Shown piece after piece: positions 7,983-16,535 of a DNA stretch of 64,000 nt (position 1 is the first letter of the stretch; each line of letters opens with the position of its first letter). The stretch covers positions 310,001-374,000 of the forward strand of contig SSMU01000030.1 of assembly GCA_004799545.1 (NCBI GenBank), in the 5' to 3' direction. The notes beneath the pieces were generated by a model that was not told the origin of the DNA, ran no database searches, and saw only the letters and a list, made by a program, of their open reading frames with translations. A program made the position numbers and the translations under genes. The stretch is from Phenylobacterium sp. GTDB taxonomy: Bacteria; Pseudomonadota; Alphaproteobacteria; Caulobacterales; Caulobacteraceae.

Positions 7983-9146
7983 ATGCCGCTGCAGGACTGG
8001 ATCGTCGCCGAGGAGGCCCGCGAACGGCTGGGGGTCAGGCCCCAGACGCTCTACGCCTATGTGAGCCGCGGCCGGGTGCAGGTGCGGCCCGATCCGCGCG
8101 ATCCGCGCCGCAGCCTCTATCGGGCGGCCGATATCTCGGCGCTCACGCAGCGCAAGTCGCGCAGCCGCAAGGTCTCCGACGTGGCGGCCGGGGCCATCTC
8201 GTGGGGCGAGCCGGTGCTGGCCTCGGAGATCACCACGGTGGCGGGCGGGCGGCTGTTCTACCGCGGCCGGGACGCGATCAAGCTGGCGGAGACCGAGACC
8301 CTGGAGTCGGTGGCCCGGCTGCTGCGCGGCGGCCACGGGGCGGCGCTGAAGCGGACCGACCGGCCGCGGCCGCTGCCGGCGCCGGATATGCGGACCCGTG
8401 GCTTCCTGGCGCTGGCCGCCCGCGCCGGCGTCGACCCGCCGGCCCGCGGCCGCAATCCGCTGGGGCTGGCCGTGGAGGCCGCGACCCTCTTGGACGTGCT
8501 GACCGACGCGATCGCCGGCGAGGTGGGCGGCGGGGCGATCCACAACCGGCTGGCCTTCGCCTGGGGCCTGGGCCCCGGCGGTCCGGGCGCTGACCTGATC
8601 CGCCGCTGCCTGGTGCTGGTGGCCGACCACGAGCTGAACCCCTCGGCCTTCGCGGCCCGGGTGGCGGCCTCGACCGGCGCCTCGCTCTCCGCCTCGGCCC
8701 TGGCGGGGCTGGCGACCCTGACCGGCCCGCGCCACGGCATGGCGACCGGCGCGATCCGCACCTTCGCCGGGGAGGCGGCCCAGCTCGGCCCAACCCAGGC
8801 GATCCGCAACCGGCTGACCGAGGACCGCGCCCTGCCGGGCTTCGGCCATCCGCTCTATCCGGACGGCGACCCCCGCGCCCGGGCCCTGCTGGACCGCTTC
8901 ACCGCCACGCCGGACCTGGCGGCGCTCAGCGAGGCCGTGCAGCGGACCACAGGGCTGGCGCCCAACGTCGACTTCGCCCTGGTGGCCGCCTGCGAGGCCC
9001 TGCGGCTGGCCGAGGACGCGCCCTTCGCCCTGTTCGCCGTGGCCCGCTGCGCCGGCTGGATCGCCCACGCCATCGAGCAGGGCCAGAGCGACGCCCAGAT
9101 CCGCCCGCGGGCGCGCTACGTTGGCCCGGAGCCGGAATTCGGCTGA
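7983..9146 (+). CDS. citrate synthase-like protein with N-terminal helix-turn-helix domain
   Basis: 387 aa. Residues ~7-60 form a MerR/excisionase-like winged helix: EEARERLGVRPQTLYAYVSR (helix-turn-helix), a wing, and SLYRAADISALTQRKSRSRK. Residues ~70-387 are a citrate synthase domain with a full catalytic set: GPRHG His251, GFGHPLYPDGDPRA His289 and PNVDF Asp330, plus CAGWIAHAIEQ and ARYVGP. No Shine-Dalgarno is seen before ATG 7983 (AATCAATAT precedes it), so translation may be leaderless. It could be an enzyme tethered to DNA or a regulator sensing oxaloacetate/acyl-CoA. The neighbouring paralogue lacks the DNA-binding domain. Confidence 0.82.
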   Translation: MPLQDWIVAEEARERLGVRPQTLYAYVSRGRVQVRPDPRDPRRSLYRAADISALTQRKSRSRKVSDVAAGAISWGEPVLASEITTVAGGRLFYRGRDAIKLAETETLESVARLLRGGHGAALKRTDRPRPLPAPDMRTRGFLALAARAGVDPPARGRNPLGLAVEAATLLDVLTDAIAGEVGGGAIHNRLAFAWGLGPGGPGADLIRRCLVLVADHELNPSAFAARVAASTGASLSASALAGLATLTGPRHGMATGAIRTFAGEAAQLGPTQAIRNRLTEDRALPGFGHPLYPDGDPRARALLDRFTATPDLAALSEAVQRTTGLAPNVDFALVAACEALRLAEDAPFALFAVARCAGWIAHAIEQGQSDAQIRPRARYVGPEPEFG

Positions 9147-9230
9147 GGCGGTTCTGGCCCGTTGCCGTCAACCCCTTGTTCACCGTATTGCCGACCACTC
9201 TGACAGCAGCCTGAACTGGGGGAGTCCACC

Positions 9231-10037
9231 GTGGCCGACTGGATCAACGCCATCATCATGGGCGTCGTCGAGGGGCTGACGGAGTTCATCCCGGTGTCCT
9301 CGACCGGCATGCTGCTCTTGACCAAGCGGCTGCTCGGCCTGCCGAACGGCTTCTGGGACACCTTCACCGTGCTGATCCAGCTGGGGGCGATCCTGGCGGT
9401 GGTGGTGCTCTACTTCCAGCGGCTGTGGGGGGCGGTGGTGCGGTTGCCCAGCGATCCGCAGGCCCGCCGTTTCGCGCTCAGCGTGATCGTGGCCTTCCTG
9501 CCGGCGGCGGTGCTTGGCGCGCTGTTCCACGACTATATCAAGGCCATCTTGTTCGACAGCCCGACCGCCCAGTGCGTCGCCCTGATCGTGGGCGGGGTGA
9601 TCCTGCTGTTCATCGACCGCGTGGCGCCGACGCCGACCTACCCGGACTCCATGAAGCTGCCGCTCCGCACGGCCCTGGCGATCGGCCTCTTCCAGTGCCT
9701 GGCGCTGATCCCGGGCACCTCGCGGTCGGGCGCGACCATCGTCGGCTCGATGCTGATGCGGGTGGAGAAGAAGGCGGCCGCCGAGTTCTCCTTCTTCCTG
9801 GCCATCCCGATCATGGTCGGCGCCTTCGCGCTCGACGCCTTCAAGAACCGCCATGAGCTGATGACCGTGAAGGGCGAGATCCCGCTGATCGCGATCGGCT
9901 TCGTGGTCTCATTCGTGGTCGCCCTGGCGGTGATCCGCGCCATGCTGGCGATCATCACCAAGCGGGGCCTGGCGCCCTTCGGCTGGTTCCGGATCGTGGT
10001 CGGGGCCCTCGGCCTGGTCGCCCTGCGGTTCGCCTAG
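9231..10037 (+). CDS. uppP: undecaprenyl-diphosphatase
   Basis: 268 aa from GTG 9231, preceded by GGGGGAG as Shine-Dalgarno. Polytopic membrane protein with the two BacA/UppP signatures EGLTEFIPVSSTG (residues ~14-26) and PGTSRSGATI (middle). It dephosphorylates undecaprenyl pyrophosphate, recycling the lipid carrier for peptidoglycan and O-antigen; overexpression gives bacitracin resistance in other species. Its stop overlaps the convergent sulfotransferase gene by 4 bp. Confidence 0.95.
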   Translation: MADWINAIIMGVVEGLTEFIPVSSTGMLLLTKRLLGLPNGFWDTFTVLIQLGAILAVVVLYFQRLWGAVVRLPSDPQARRFALSVIVAFLPAAVLGALFHDYIKAILFDSPTAQCVALIVGGVILLFIDRVAPTPTYPDSMKLPLRTALAIGLFQCLALIPGTSRSGATIVGSMLMRVEKKAAAEFSFFLAIPIMVGAFALDAFKNRHELMTVKGEIPLIAIGFVVSFVVALAVIRAMLAIITKRGLAPFGWFRIVVGALGLVALRFA

Positions 10038-10939
10038 CCGCCTTCGCCGGTGGCCAGCCATCGCGCGCAGTCTGGGCCCAGCTTCTCCACCGCCATCTGT
10101 TCGTAGGCGCCGCTTTCCTCAGGGGTCAGCACGTCGCGCCAGCGGCCGTTGACGCCCTTGTGGATGAAGGTGTCGCCGCCGTTCTCCCAAGGGAAGCCGC
10201 CCAGCGGGGCGTAGAGCTCGGCGGGGGCCTTCATGAAGTCGAAGCTGCAGTGCTCGATCACCGTCGGCCACTTGGTCTCGGGCATGTCGATGTCGAGGAA
10301 CGCCGCGATCTCGCGCACCTGGCCGGGCAGGTCGGCCTTGAGCCGGGCGAAGTGGACCAGCTTGACGTTGGGCAGGCGGCGCAGCGCCCACCAGCTCTGG
10401 GTGTTCTCCCAGAACGACCACATGGGATAGCCGTCGCGCTCCAGCCAGGTGCGGAAATAGCTGCGGATGTCGGGATCGGGCCGCGGCAGGGGCGGGCCGA
10501 CCCGGCCAGGGGTGTCGTTCAGGAGGGCGTAGGCCTCGTCGCGGAAGCCCATGTGGTGGTTGTAGAAGCTCCAGACCACGTCGCGGCCGTCGCGGGCCAC
10601 ATAGAGGTATTTGGCCTTGGGCGACATCACCAGGGCGTCGGCCGGCAGGTGGGTCTTGAGGATGCGCCGGTGGGTCTGGGCGTGGACCGCCTCGCGCACC
10701 TCCGGCGGGATCACCCGCATGTCCCACCAGGGGGAGATCTCGTGCACCGGCACGGTCGGGTCGCCCTCGAACACCAGCTGGGTGACGATCTGCTGGGTCC
10801 AGGTGGTGCCGGCCTTGCCGTAGGTCGAGACGATGACGTCGTCGTCGCGGAACGCGAAGTCGTTCCAGACCGTGGAATCCATGTGGTGGTTGCGCAGCTC
10901 GCGCGTCTTGCGCGGCCAGTCGACGGCGGTCTCGCCCAT
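10034..10939 (-). CDS. PAPS-dependent sulfotransferase domain protein
   Basis: 301 aa. The 5'-phosphosulfate loop is seen as STYGKAGTTWTQQIV (residues ~38-52) and the 3'-phosphate site as YVARDGRDVVWSFYNHH; the C-terminal ...GGDTFIHKGVNGRWRDVLTP matches the RKGxxGDWKxxFT motif of cytosolic aryl/alcohol sulfotransferases. It transfers sulfate from PAPS to an unknown hydroxyl or amine. No PAPS-synthesis genes are nearby. Stands alone between convergent uppP and a divergent nucleotidyltransferase gene. Confidence 0.88.
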   Translation of the reverse strand: MGETAVDWPRKTRELRNHHMDSTVWNDFAFRDDDVIVSTYGKAGTTWTQQIVTQLVFEGDPTVPVHEISPWWDMRVIPPEVREAVHAQTHRRILKTHLPADALVMSPKAKYLYVARDGRDVVWSFYNHHMGFRDEAYALLNDTPGRVGPPLPRPDPDIRSYFRTWLERDGYPMWSFWENTQSWWALRRLPNVKLVHFARLKADLPGQVREIAAFLDIDMPETKWPTVIEHCSFDFMKAPAELYAPLGGFPWENGGDTFIHKGVNGRWRDVLTPEESGAYEQMAVEKLGPDCARWLATGEGG

Positions 10940-11042
10940 GCCTCAAGCTCTCCCTAGCCTGAGCATGTACCGACGTTATGCGGTTTCGGATGCACGCGCG
11001 GTCGGGCTCCTCTCGGGGAAGCGTTCGCGCTAGCTTGCCGGC

Positions 11043-11861
11043 ATGGCCGGGTTCGCGAAGCTGACGCCTGAGCAGGAGGAGATTGTCCGCGCCGCCACGG
11101 GCGTGCTCGAGGCCGACGCGCAGATCGAGGCGGCGTGGCTCGCCGGCAGCCTCGGCCGAGGCGCCGGAGACGCGTTCAGTGACGTGGACCTGCTCGTGCT
11201 GGTGGCGGCGGGATCCGCCGGCGAGGTCGGAGGGCGATACGTCGCCAAGGTCGCCGAGATCGCCGAGCCGGTGCTGGTGAACCCGCTATTTGGCGCCCGC
11301 GTGCTCAATATCGTCACCCGGGACTGGCGGCGGTTCGACCTCAGCTTCATCGAGGCCGCCGAGCTCGGCCGGTACAATTCGACCCATCTCGTCGAACTTT
11401 TCAATAAGGGCGGAGACGCGCCGCCCGCCAAGGCGGTGGAGGCCTACCGGGCGTCGCCGGACGCCGTCCTCACCCTGATCAACGAGTTCCTGCGCGTGCT
11501 CGGCCTGTCGGTGGTGGCGATCGGACGGGAGGAATGGCTCCTCGCGCAATGGGGCGCCGACATCCTGCGGCGGCTCACCATGGACCTGATGCTGGAGGAG
11601 AACGAGGTCTCGCCGGTCGAGCGCGGCGGCGCGCTTCGCCGCCGGCCGCTGCTGACGGCCGAACAACTGGCCTCGCTGGAAGGCCTGACCCCAGTAACGG
11701 CGGACATGTCAGGCGTGCTGACCTCGAACCGGGAGGTCGCCGCGATCTTTCTGCCGCGGGCGCGAGCCCTGGCGAGGCGGGTGGAGGCTGTCTGGCCGGC
11801 GGAATTCGAGGCAGCGACGAGAGCCCATCTGCGCTCGCGGATCGGGCTGGAGCTCAGCTGA
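11043..11861 (+). CDS. nucleotidyltransferase-fold protein (ANT/MNT-like)
   Basis: 272 aa. An N-terminal minimal nucleotidyltransferase core carries the GSx10DxD-type motif WLAGSLGRGAGDAFSDVDLL (residues ~34-53), with a third acidic position likely at RRFDLSFIE. The C-terminal half is helical, resembling the substrate-binding helices of aminoglycoside adenylyltransferases or LinB-like enzymes. Substrate unknown; antibiotic adenylylation is possible but not shown, and several such folds modify proteins or RNA. It overlaps the convergent downstream gene by 8 bp. Confidence 0.72.
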   Translation: MAGFAKLTPEQEEIVRAATGVLEADAQIEAAWLAGSLGRGAGDAFSDVDLLVLVAAGSAGEVGGRYVAKVAEIAEPVLVNPLFGARVLNIVTRDWRRFDLSFIEAAELGRYNSTHLVELFNKGGDAPPAKAVEAYRASPDAVLTLINEFLRVLGLSVVAIGREEWLLAQWGADILRRLTMDLMLEENEVSPVERGGALRRRPLLTAEQLASLEGLTPVTADMSGVLTSNREVAAIFLPRARALARRVEAVWPAEFEAATRAHLRSRIGLELS

Positions 11862-12825
11862 GCGCCATCGCGCGGTCTTCCTGGTCGGCGTACTGGCCGC
11901 CCTTGCGATAGCGGTAGAGGTAGGTGGGCAGCACGGATTCCACCGTGGTGGGGGTGACGCCCAGGGCCTCGAGGCCCGGATAGGCGCCGCTGGCCACATT
12001 GTCGGCGCGCAGCAGGGTCACCTGATCCGAGGTGATCGGCGGGGCGATGGCGATCGAGGCCAGGTCGCCCGCCGCGCCCAGCAGGCCCGCGATGGGGAAG
12101 GGCACCGGCAGCAGCACGCGGCGGCGGTCGATCTCGGTCAGCATCAGGGCCATCAGCTCGCGGAAGCTGAAGGTCCCCGGGCCGCCGAGCTCATAGGTCT
12201 GGCCGGCCGCCTCGGGGTTGGCGACCATGCGGGCCAGCGCCTTGCCGACGTCGCCGACGAACACCGGCTGGAAGCGGGTCGCCCCGCCGCCGATCAGCGG
12301 CAGGACCGGGCTGACGCTCGCCATCTGGGCGAACTTGTTGAAGAACCGGTCCTCCTGGCCGAACACGATGGAGGGCCGGGCGACCACCGCATCGGGATAG
12401 ATCTCGCGGACGGCCACCTCGCCCTCGGCCTTGGTGCGGGCGTACTTGGCCGGCGAATTGAGATCGGCGCCCAGCGCCGACACCTGCACCAGGCGGCTGA
12501 CGCCTTCGGCGCGGGCGGCGACGGCGATGTTGCGCGCCCCCATGACGTTCAGCGACTGGAAGCCCTGGCGGCCATGCTCGTAGAGCACGCTGACCAGGTT
12601 CAGGGAGGCGGTGGCGCCCACCAGCGCCCGGCGGACCGAGGCCTCGTTGCGGATATTGGCCTGCACCACGTCGATCTGGCCGACGTCGCCGTGCAGCCGC
12701 ATGGCGTAGGCGAGATTGGGCTGGCGCACCGCCACCCGGATCCGCCAGCCCAGCTTGGCGAGCTGGCGCACGGCCTGGGCGCCGATGAAGCCCGATCCGC
12801 CGAAGACGGTGACAAGATTCTGCAT
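11854..12825 (-). CDS. complex I NDUFA9-like NAD(P)-binding protein (atypical SDR)
   Basis: 323 aa from ATG 12825; upstream frame is noncoding and runs into the tRNA. N-terminal Rossmann motif VTVFGGSGFIGAQAVRQLAK, then QANIRNEASVRRALVGATAS, SALGADLNSPAKYARTKAEG with the Tyr-x3-Lys pair, and RPSIVFGQEDRFFNKFA. This is the bacterial relative of the mitochondrial complex I subunit NDUFA9, or a generic NmrA-like atypical SDR. Catalysis is doubtful; the role in bacteria is unproven. tRNA-Leu lies 155 bp upstream on the other strand. Confidence 0.82.
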   Translation of the reverse strand: MQNLVTVFGGSGFIGAQAVRQLAKLGWRIRVAVRQPNLAYAMRLHGDVGQIDVVQANIRNEASVRRALVGATASLNLVSVLYEHGRQGFQSLNVMGARNIAVAARAEGVSRLVQVSALGADLNSPAKYARTKAEGEVAVREIYPDAVVARPSIVFGQEDRFFNKFAQMASVSPVLPLIGGGATRFQPVFVGDVGKALARMVANPEAAGQTYELGGPGTFSFRELMALMLTEIDRRRVLLPVPFPIAGLLGAAGDLASIAIAPPITSDQVTLLRADNVASGAYPGLEALGVTPTTVESVLPTYLYRYRKGGQYADQEDRAMALS

Positions 12826-12979
12826 GGGTGCGCCGGGTCGATTCCGCTGGGCTGAGGTGCATGGCGATAGACGATGCGGCTTCGCGCCGCAATGCGGCTG
12901 CGTGGCGGGATAAGCCATGCCGTTGACCAGCCGGGGTCGGCGCTTTAAGGAAGCCGGCTCGCGCGATCCGACGGGTCGG

Positions 12980-13066
<87 letters not shown>

Positions 13067-13072
13067 TCGGTT

Positions 13073-13114
13073 GGCGGGCGGTCGCGGTGGTTCCTTGCGG
13101 GACTGTCGCCCGCC
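13073..13114 (+). terminator. possible stem-loop terminator after tRNA-Leu
   Basis: 8-bp perfect arms GGCGGGCG (13073-13080) and CGCCCGCC (13107-13114) enclose a 26-nt loop, 6 bp past the CCA end. The following bases GGTCCTTTCC are only weakly T-rich, so termination is plausible rather than clear. Confidence 0.4.
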
Positions 13115-13183
13115 GGTCCTTTCCTCCGCGCCGCCGCCCTATCTATAGTGCGGGCGTAGATCGCCGGAGCGAGCGAACCGACC

Positions 13184-13801
13184 GTGACCACCTTCCTGCA
13201 TGACGGCGACCTCCCGGACGGCGCCCTCGCCGGCGCCCAGGCGGTGGCGATCGATTCGGAGACCATGGGCTTGCGCCTGGGCCGCGACCCGCTGTGTGTG
13301 GTGCAGCTCTCCGACGGCCTGGGCGACGCCCACGTGGTGCAGCTCAGCCGGCCGGACTACGACGCGCCCAACCTGAAGCGCCTGCTCACCGACCCGGCGG
13401 TGACCAAGCTGTTCCACTACGGCCGCTTCGACATCGCCATGTTCTTCCTGCACCTGGGCGTGGTCACCGCCCCGGTCTACTGCACCAAGATCGCCTCGAA
13501 GCTGGCCCGCACCTACACCGACCGCCACGGCCTGAAGGACGTCACCAAGGAGCTGCTGGGGGTCGACCTCTCCAAGGCGCAGCAGAGCTCGGACTGGGGG
13601 GCGGAGACGCTCTCCGACGAACAGGTCGCCTACGCAGCCTCCGACGTGCTGCACCTGCACGCCCTGCGCGCCCGGCTCGACGAGATGCTGGTCCGCGAGG
13701 GCCGCGACCAGCTGGCCCGGGCCTGTTTCGAATTCCTGCCGCACCGCGCCCTGCTGGATGTCGCCGGCTGGGAAGACTCCGACATCTTCGCGCACAGCTG
13801 A
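13184..13801 (+). CDS. rnd: ribonuclease D (3'-5' exonuclease)
   Basis: 205 aa from GTG 13184. DEDDy exonuclease motifs: AIDSETMGL (ExoI, Asp and Glu), LFHYGRFDIAMF (ExoII) and QVAYAASDVLHLHAL (ExoIII with Tyr and Asp). It is about half the length of E. coli RNase D because the C-terminal HRDC domains are absent, the usual short form in alphaproteobacteria. Trims tRNA 3' ends. It is followed 2 bp later by lptC, and the order rnd-lptC-lptA-lptB-rpoN is conserved in the class. Confidence 0.9.
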   Translation: MTTFLHDGDLPDGALAGAQAVAIDSETMGLRLGRDPLCVVQLSDGLGDAHVVQLSRPDYDAPNLKRLLTDPAVTKLFHYGRFDIAMFFLHLGVVTAPVYCTKIASKLARTYTDRHGLKDVTKELLGVDLSKAQQSSDWGAETLSDEQVAYAASDVLHLHALRARLDEMLVREGRDQLARACFEFLPHRALLDVAGWEDSDIFAHS

Positions 13802-13803
13802 CC

Positions 13804-14445
13804 ATGTCCGTCGAGGCGCTCCCCACCACGGCCCAGGTGGCCCGCGACCGGACCATCGAACGCTGGCGGCGGCGCTCGCGGGTCATCCGTGTGCTGCGCG
13901 TGCTCGGGCCCGCCTCGATCGCGGCGATCCTGCTGGGGCTGGTGGTTTCGGTGGCGCTCAACGCCATTAAGCCCACGGCCGAGCCCAGCCAGGAATCCAA
14001 CCAGCCGATCCGGCTCATCAAGCCGCACTTCCAGGGCCGCGACGGCCGCGGCCGGGCCTTCGTGGTCACCGCGATCACCGCCACGCGCGACCCGCAAGAG
14101 TACCAGAAGGTCTACCTCGACCACCCCGACCTGGTGACCGACATCCAGGGGCCCGACCCCACCCACATCACCTCGCGCTCGGGGATCTTCCACGAGAACA
14201 CCGGGGTGCTGGAGGCCAGCGGCGATGTGCGCATGGCCGACTCCAAGGGGGTGTTCCAGACCGAGGCCTCGGTGTTCGACACCAAGACCGGGCAACTGAG
14301 CGGTTCAGGGCCCGTTCATGGCCAAGGTGCGCTTGGACAGATCGACGCGACGTCCTATGGGGTCTACGACAAGGGCGACCAGATGGAGTTCCATGGCCGT
14401 GTGCACACGGTCCTGAACCCCAAGCAAAAGCCTGCTGGACGGTAA
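13804..14445 (+). CDS. lptC: LPS export ABC transporter periplasmic protein LptC
   Basis: 213 aa from ATG 13804; the longer in-frame extension overlaps rnd and is not real. Basic N-terminus (RWRRRSRVIRVLRVLG) then one transmembrane helix at residues ~38-53, followed by a beta-jellyroll region with THITSRSGIFHENTGVLEAS and FHGRVHTVL. LptC is bitopic and links the LptBFG ATPase to LptA in the periplasm, carrying LPS to the outer membrane. Immediately upstream of lptA (3 bp). Confidence 0.9.
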   Translation: MSVEALPTTAQVARDRTIERWRRRSRVIRVLRVLGPASIAAILLGLVVSVALNAIKPTAEPSQESNQPIRLIKPHFQGRDGRGRAFVVTAITATRDPQEYQKVYLDHPDLVTDIQGPDPTHITSRSGIFHENTGVLEASGDVRMADSKGVFQTEASVFDTKTGQLSGSGPVHGQGALGQIDATSYGVYDKGDQMEFHGRVHTVLNPKQKPAGR

Positions 14446-14448
14446 TCG

Positions 14449-15057
14449 ATGAAGCGCCTCGCCCCCCTCGCCCTGCTCGCCCCCCTCGCGCTCGTCGTGT
14501 TGGCCGCGGGTCCCGCCACCGCCCAGCTGGCGACCAATTCCGACGCCCCCGTGCGGGTCGACGCCGACGACCTGAAGACCGACAACAACAATTGCGTCGC
14601 CACCTACACCGGCAACGTCGAGGCGCTGCAGGACACCTCGCGGATGCGCACCGACCTGATGAAGGTGTTCGCCCAGCCGAACGCCAAGTCGGCCAAGCCC
14701 AAGTCCGCGACCGGCGGGACCGGCGGCTCCTGCGGGGCGATGACCCGCATCGAGGCGCACGGCTCGGTGTTCTACGTCACCCAGGCGCAGCGGGTCCGCG
14801 GCGACGACGCGGTCTGGGAAGCGTCCAGCGACACGATCACGGTCACCGGCGACGTGGTCGCCGTGCAGGACCGCAACGTGATCAAGGGCACCCGGATGGT
14901 GATCAACAACCAGACCGGCGAAGGCCACATGGAGACCGACGTGAAGGGCCGCAACAAGCCGGGCCGGGTCTCCACGGTGATCTACCCGAAGGACAACACC
15001 ACTACGCAGAACGGCCAGGCGCCCGCGGCCAAGCCCGCGCCCGGCCAGCCCCGGTGA
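14449..15057 (+). CDS. lptA: LPS transport periplasmic protein LptA
   Basis: 202 aa. N-terminal signal peptide (KRLAPLALLAPLALVVLAAG, cleavage near ATAQ-LA). The OstA/LptA beta-jellyroll follows: VRVDADDLKTDNNNCVATYT, FYVTQAQRVRGDDAVWEAS, DRNVIKGTRMVINNQTGEG. A low-complexity Lys/Pro/Ala tail ends the protein. It bridges LptC to the outer-membrane LptD. The central loop (SAKPKSATGGTGGSCGA) is longer than in E. coli LptA. Confidence 0.88.
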   Translation: MKRLAPLALLAPLALVVLAAGPATAQLATNSDAPVRVDADDLKTDNNNCVATYTGNVEALQDTSRMRTDLMKVFAQPNAKSAKPKSATGGTGGSCGAMTRIEAHGSVFYVTQAQRVRGDDAVWEASSDTITVTGDVVAVQDRNVIKGTRMVINNQTGEGHMETDVKGRNKPGRVSTVIYPKDNTTTQNGQAPAAKPAPGQPR

Positions 15058-15078
15058 TCCGTTGCAGGTGTTGATCTC

Positions 15079-15837
15079 TTGAAGCCAGAACTCGTGGCAG
15101 ACCTGCCAGGCCTCGCCGGCGAGGGGCTGGTCGTCGACAACATCGGCAAGTCGTTCCGCGGCCGGCCGGTGGTGAAGGGCGTGTCGCTGCGTCTGCGCCG
15201 CGGCGAGGTGGCCGGCCTGCTTGGGCCCAACGGCGCCGGCAAGACCACCTGCTTCTACATGGTGACCGGCCTGATCGCCGCCGACTACGGGGCGATCTAC
15301 CTGGACGGCGAGAACATCACCGCCCTGCCGATGTACCAGCGCGCCCGGATGGGCATCGGCTACCTGCCCCAGGAGACCTCGATCTTCCGCGGCATGACGG
15401 TGGGCGAGAACGTCATGGCGGTGATCGAGCTGCGCGAGCCCAACCGCAAGAAGGCCCGCGGCATGGTCACCGAGCTGCTCGAGGAGCTGCACATCGAGCA
15501 CCTGCGCAGCGCGCCGGCCATCTCGCTTTCGGGTGGCGAGCGGCGGCGGGTGGAGATCGCCAGGGCGCTGGCCTCGGACCCGGCCTTCATGCTGCTGGAC
15601 GAGCCGTTCGCCGGCATCGACCCCCTGGCCATCGCCGACATCCGCGAGGTGATCGCCTACCTCAAGCGGCGCGGCATCGGCATCCTGATCACCGACCACA
15701 ACGTGCGCGAGACGCTGGACATCATCGACCGGGCGTCCATCATCCACGCCGGTGAAGTGCTGTTCGAAGGCGCCCCGGACGAGATCGTCGACGATCCGGA
15801 AGTGCGCCGCGTCTACCTGGGTGACCGCTTCAACTGA
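15079..15837 (+). CDS. lptB: LPS export ABC transporter ATP-binding protein LptB
   Basis: 252 aa. Walker A GPNGAGKTT, Q-loop PQETSIFRGMTVGEN, signature LSGGERRRVEIARAL, Walker B FMLLDEPFAGIDP and switch His in LITDHNVRETLDI. It powers LPS extraction with LptFG, which are not in the window. The start is uncertain: TTG 15079 is the longest, and GTG 15094 is an in-frame alternative; both are 5' of the first strand LVVDNIGKSF. Confidence 0.95.
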   Translation: MKPELVADLPGLAGEGLVVDNIGKSFRGRPVVKGVSLRLRRGEVAGLLGPNGAGKTTCFYMVTGLIAADYGAIYLDGENITALPMYQRARMGIGYLPQETSIFRGMTVGENVMAVIELREPNRKKARGMVTELLEELHIEHLRSAPAISLSGGERRRVEIARALASDPAFMLLDEPFAGIDPLAIADIREVIAYLKRRGIGILITDHNVRETLDIIDRASIIHAGEVLFEGAPDEIVDDPEVRRVYLGDRFN

Positions 15838-15858
15838 TCGGATCCTTTGGGGGGTGAC

Positions 15859-16500
15859 ATGACCGCGACGTCTCGCCGGAGCCTGCTCCTCCTCGTGCTC
15901 GCCGCCTCCCTGGCCGCTGGGCCGGTGCTGGCCGCCCAGAAGGTGATCGATCCGAAGCGGGTGTTCCCCTACCTGCCGACCTACTGGAAATTGGCGCCGG
16001 GCGAACGCAACCGCTTCGTCCTGGCCTACGTCTTCAAGCACAACGGCCAGCCGCTGGCCGGCCCGATGTGGATCCTGATGGGCCAGGCGCGCAACCCGAT
16101 CCCGCTGGCCGACGGACGCGTCACGCGGCTGCCGACCGCCGCCGAACTGGACGGCGGCAAGCTGGAGATCGCCCTCGACGAGAAGGAGAAGGTCAGCGTC
16201 AACCTGCAGGTCGAGGCGCTGATCCGGCCCGCCGCCCAGCTGGACGCCCGCGAGCTGGCCGCGGCCATCGACCAGGCGACCGCCGGCGAGAAGAAGGTGG
16301 CGGGCCTGGTGGGCTTCATGGCCCCCAAGCTGACCGAGGTGGTGTTCGTGGGCGTGGCCTCCGGCGAGGCGCAGTTCGTCGACGGCCATCGGGCGCCCCT
16401 TCCGCTCGACAACGGCGCGCCGGCCTTCACCCCGGCCAAGTTCCCCGGGGCGGTGAAGATCGTCCTGCCCAAGCCGCCGACCATCATCCTGATCGGGTAG
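15859..16500 (+). CDS. secreted protein of unknown function
   Basis: 213 aa from ATG 15859, preceded by GGGGGG as Shine-Dalgarno; a TTG at 15847 would add only four residues. N-terminal signal peptide (RRSLLLLVLAASLAAGPVLA, cleavage before AQKV). The mature part has no motif I recognise; it is rich in short predicted strands (RNRFVLAYVFKHNG, LTEVVFVGVASGE) and ends PKPPTIILIG. It lies 21 bp after lptB in the same direction, where most relatives go directly to rpoN, so a link to the envelope is possible but unproven. Confidence 0.7.
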   Translation: MTATSRRSLLLLVLAASLAAGPVLAAQKVIDPKRVFPYLPTYWKLAPGERNRFVLAYVFKHNGQPLAGPMWILMGQARNPIPLADGRVTRLPTAAELDGGKLEIALDEKEKVSVNLQVEALIRPAAQLDARELAAAIDQATAGEKKVAGLVGFMAPKLTEVVFVGVASGEAQFVDGHRAPLPLDNGAPAFTPAKFPGAVKIVLPKPPTIILIG

Positions 16501-16506
16501 CAAGAC

Positions 16507-16524
16507 CTCTCCCCACGAGCGGAG
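16507..16524. terminator. weak stem-loop after the secreted-protein gene
   Basis: A short stem CTCTCC ... GGAGAG lies between the convergent stops at 16500 and 16536. No T-tract follows, so it may be a repeat remnant rather than a working terminator. Confidence 0.25.
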
Positions 16525-16535
16525 AGAAGTCGTAC

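Noticed and set aside
10034..11861. Sulfotransferase and nucleotidyltransferase as a linked modification pathway
   Set aside because: They are divergent, separated by 103 bp, and share no recognised substrate or pathway.
13294..13803. N-terminal extension of lptC
   Set aside because: Overlaps rnd entirely and reads as Pro/Arg-rich shadow sequence; ATG 13804 directly follows the rnd stop.
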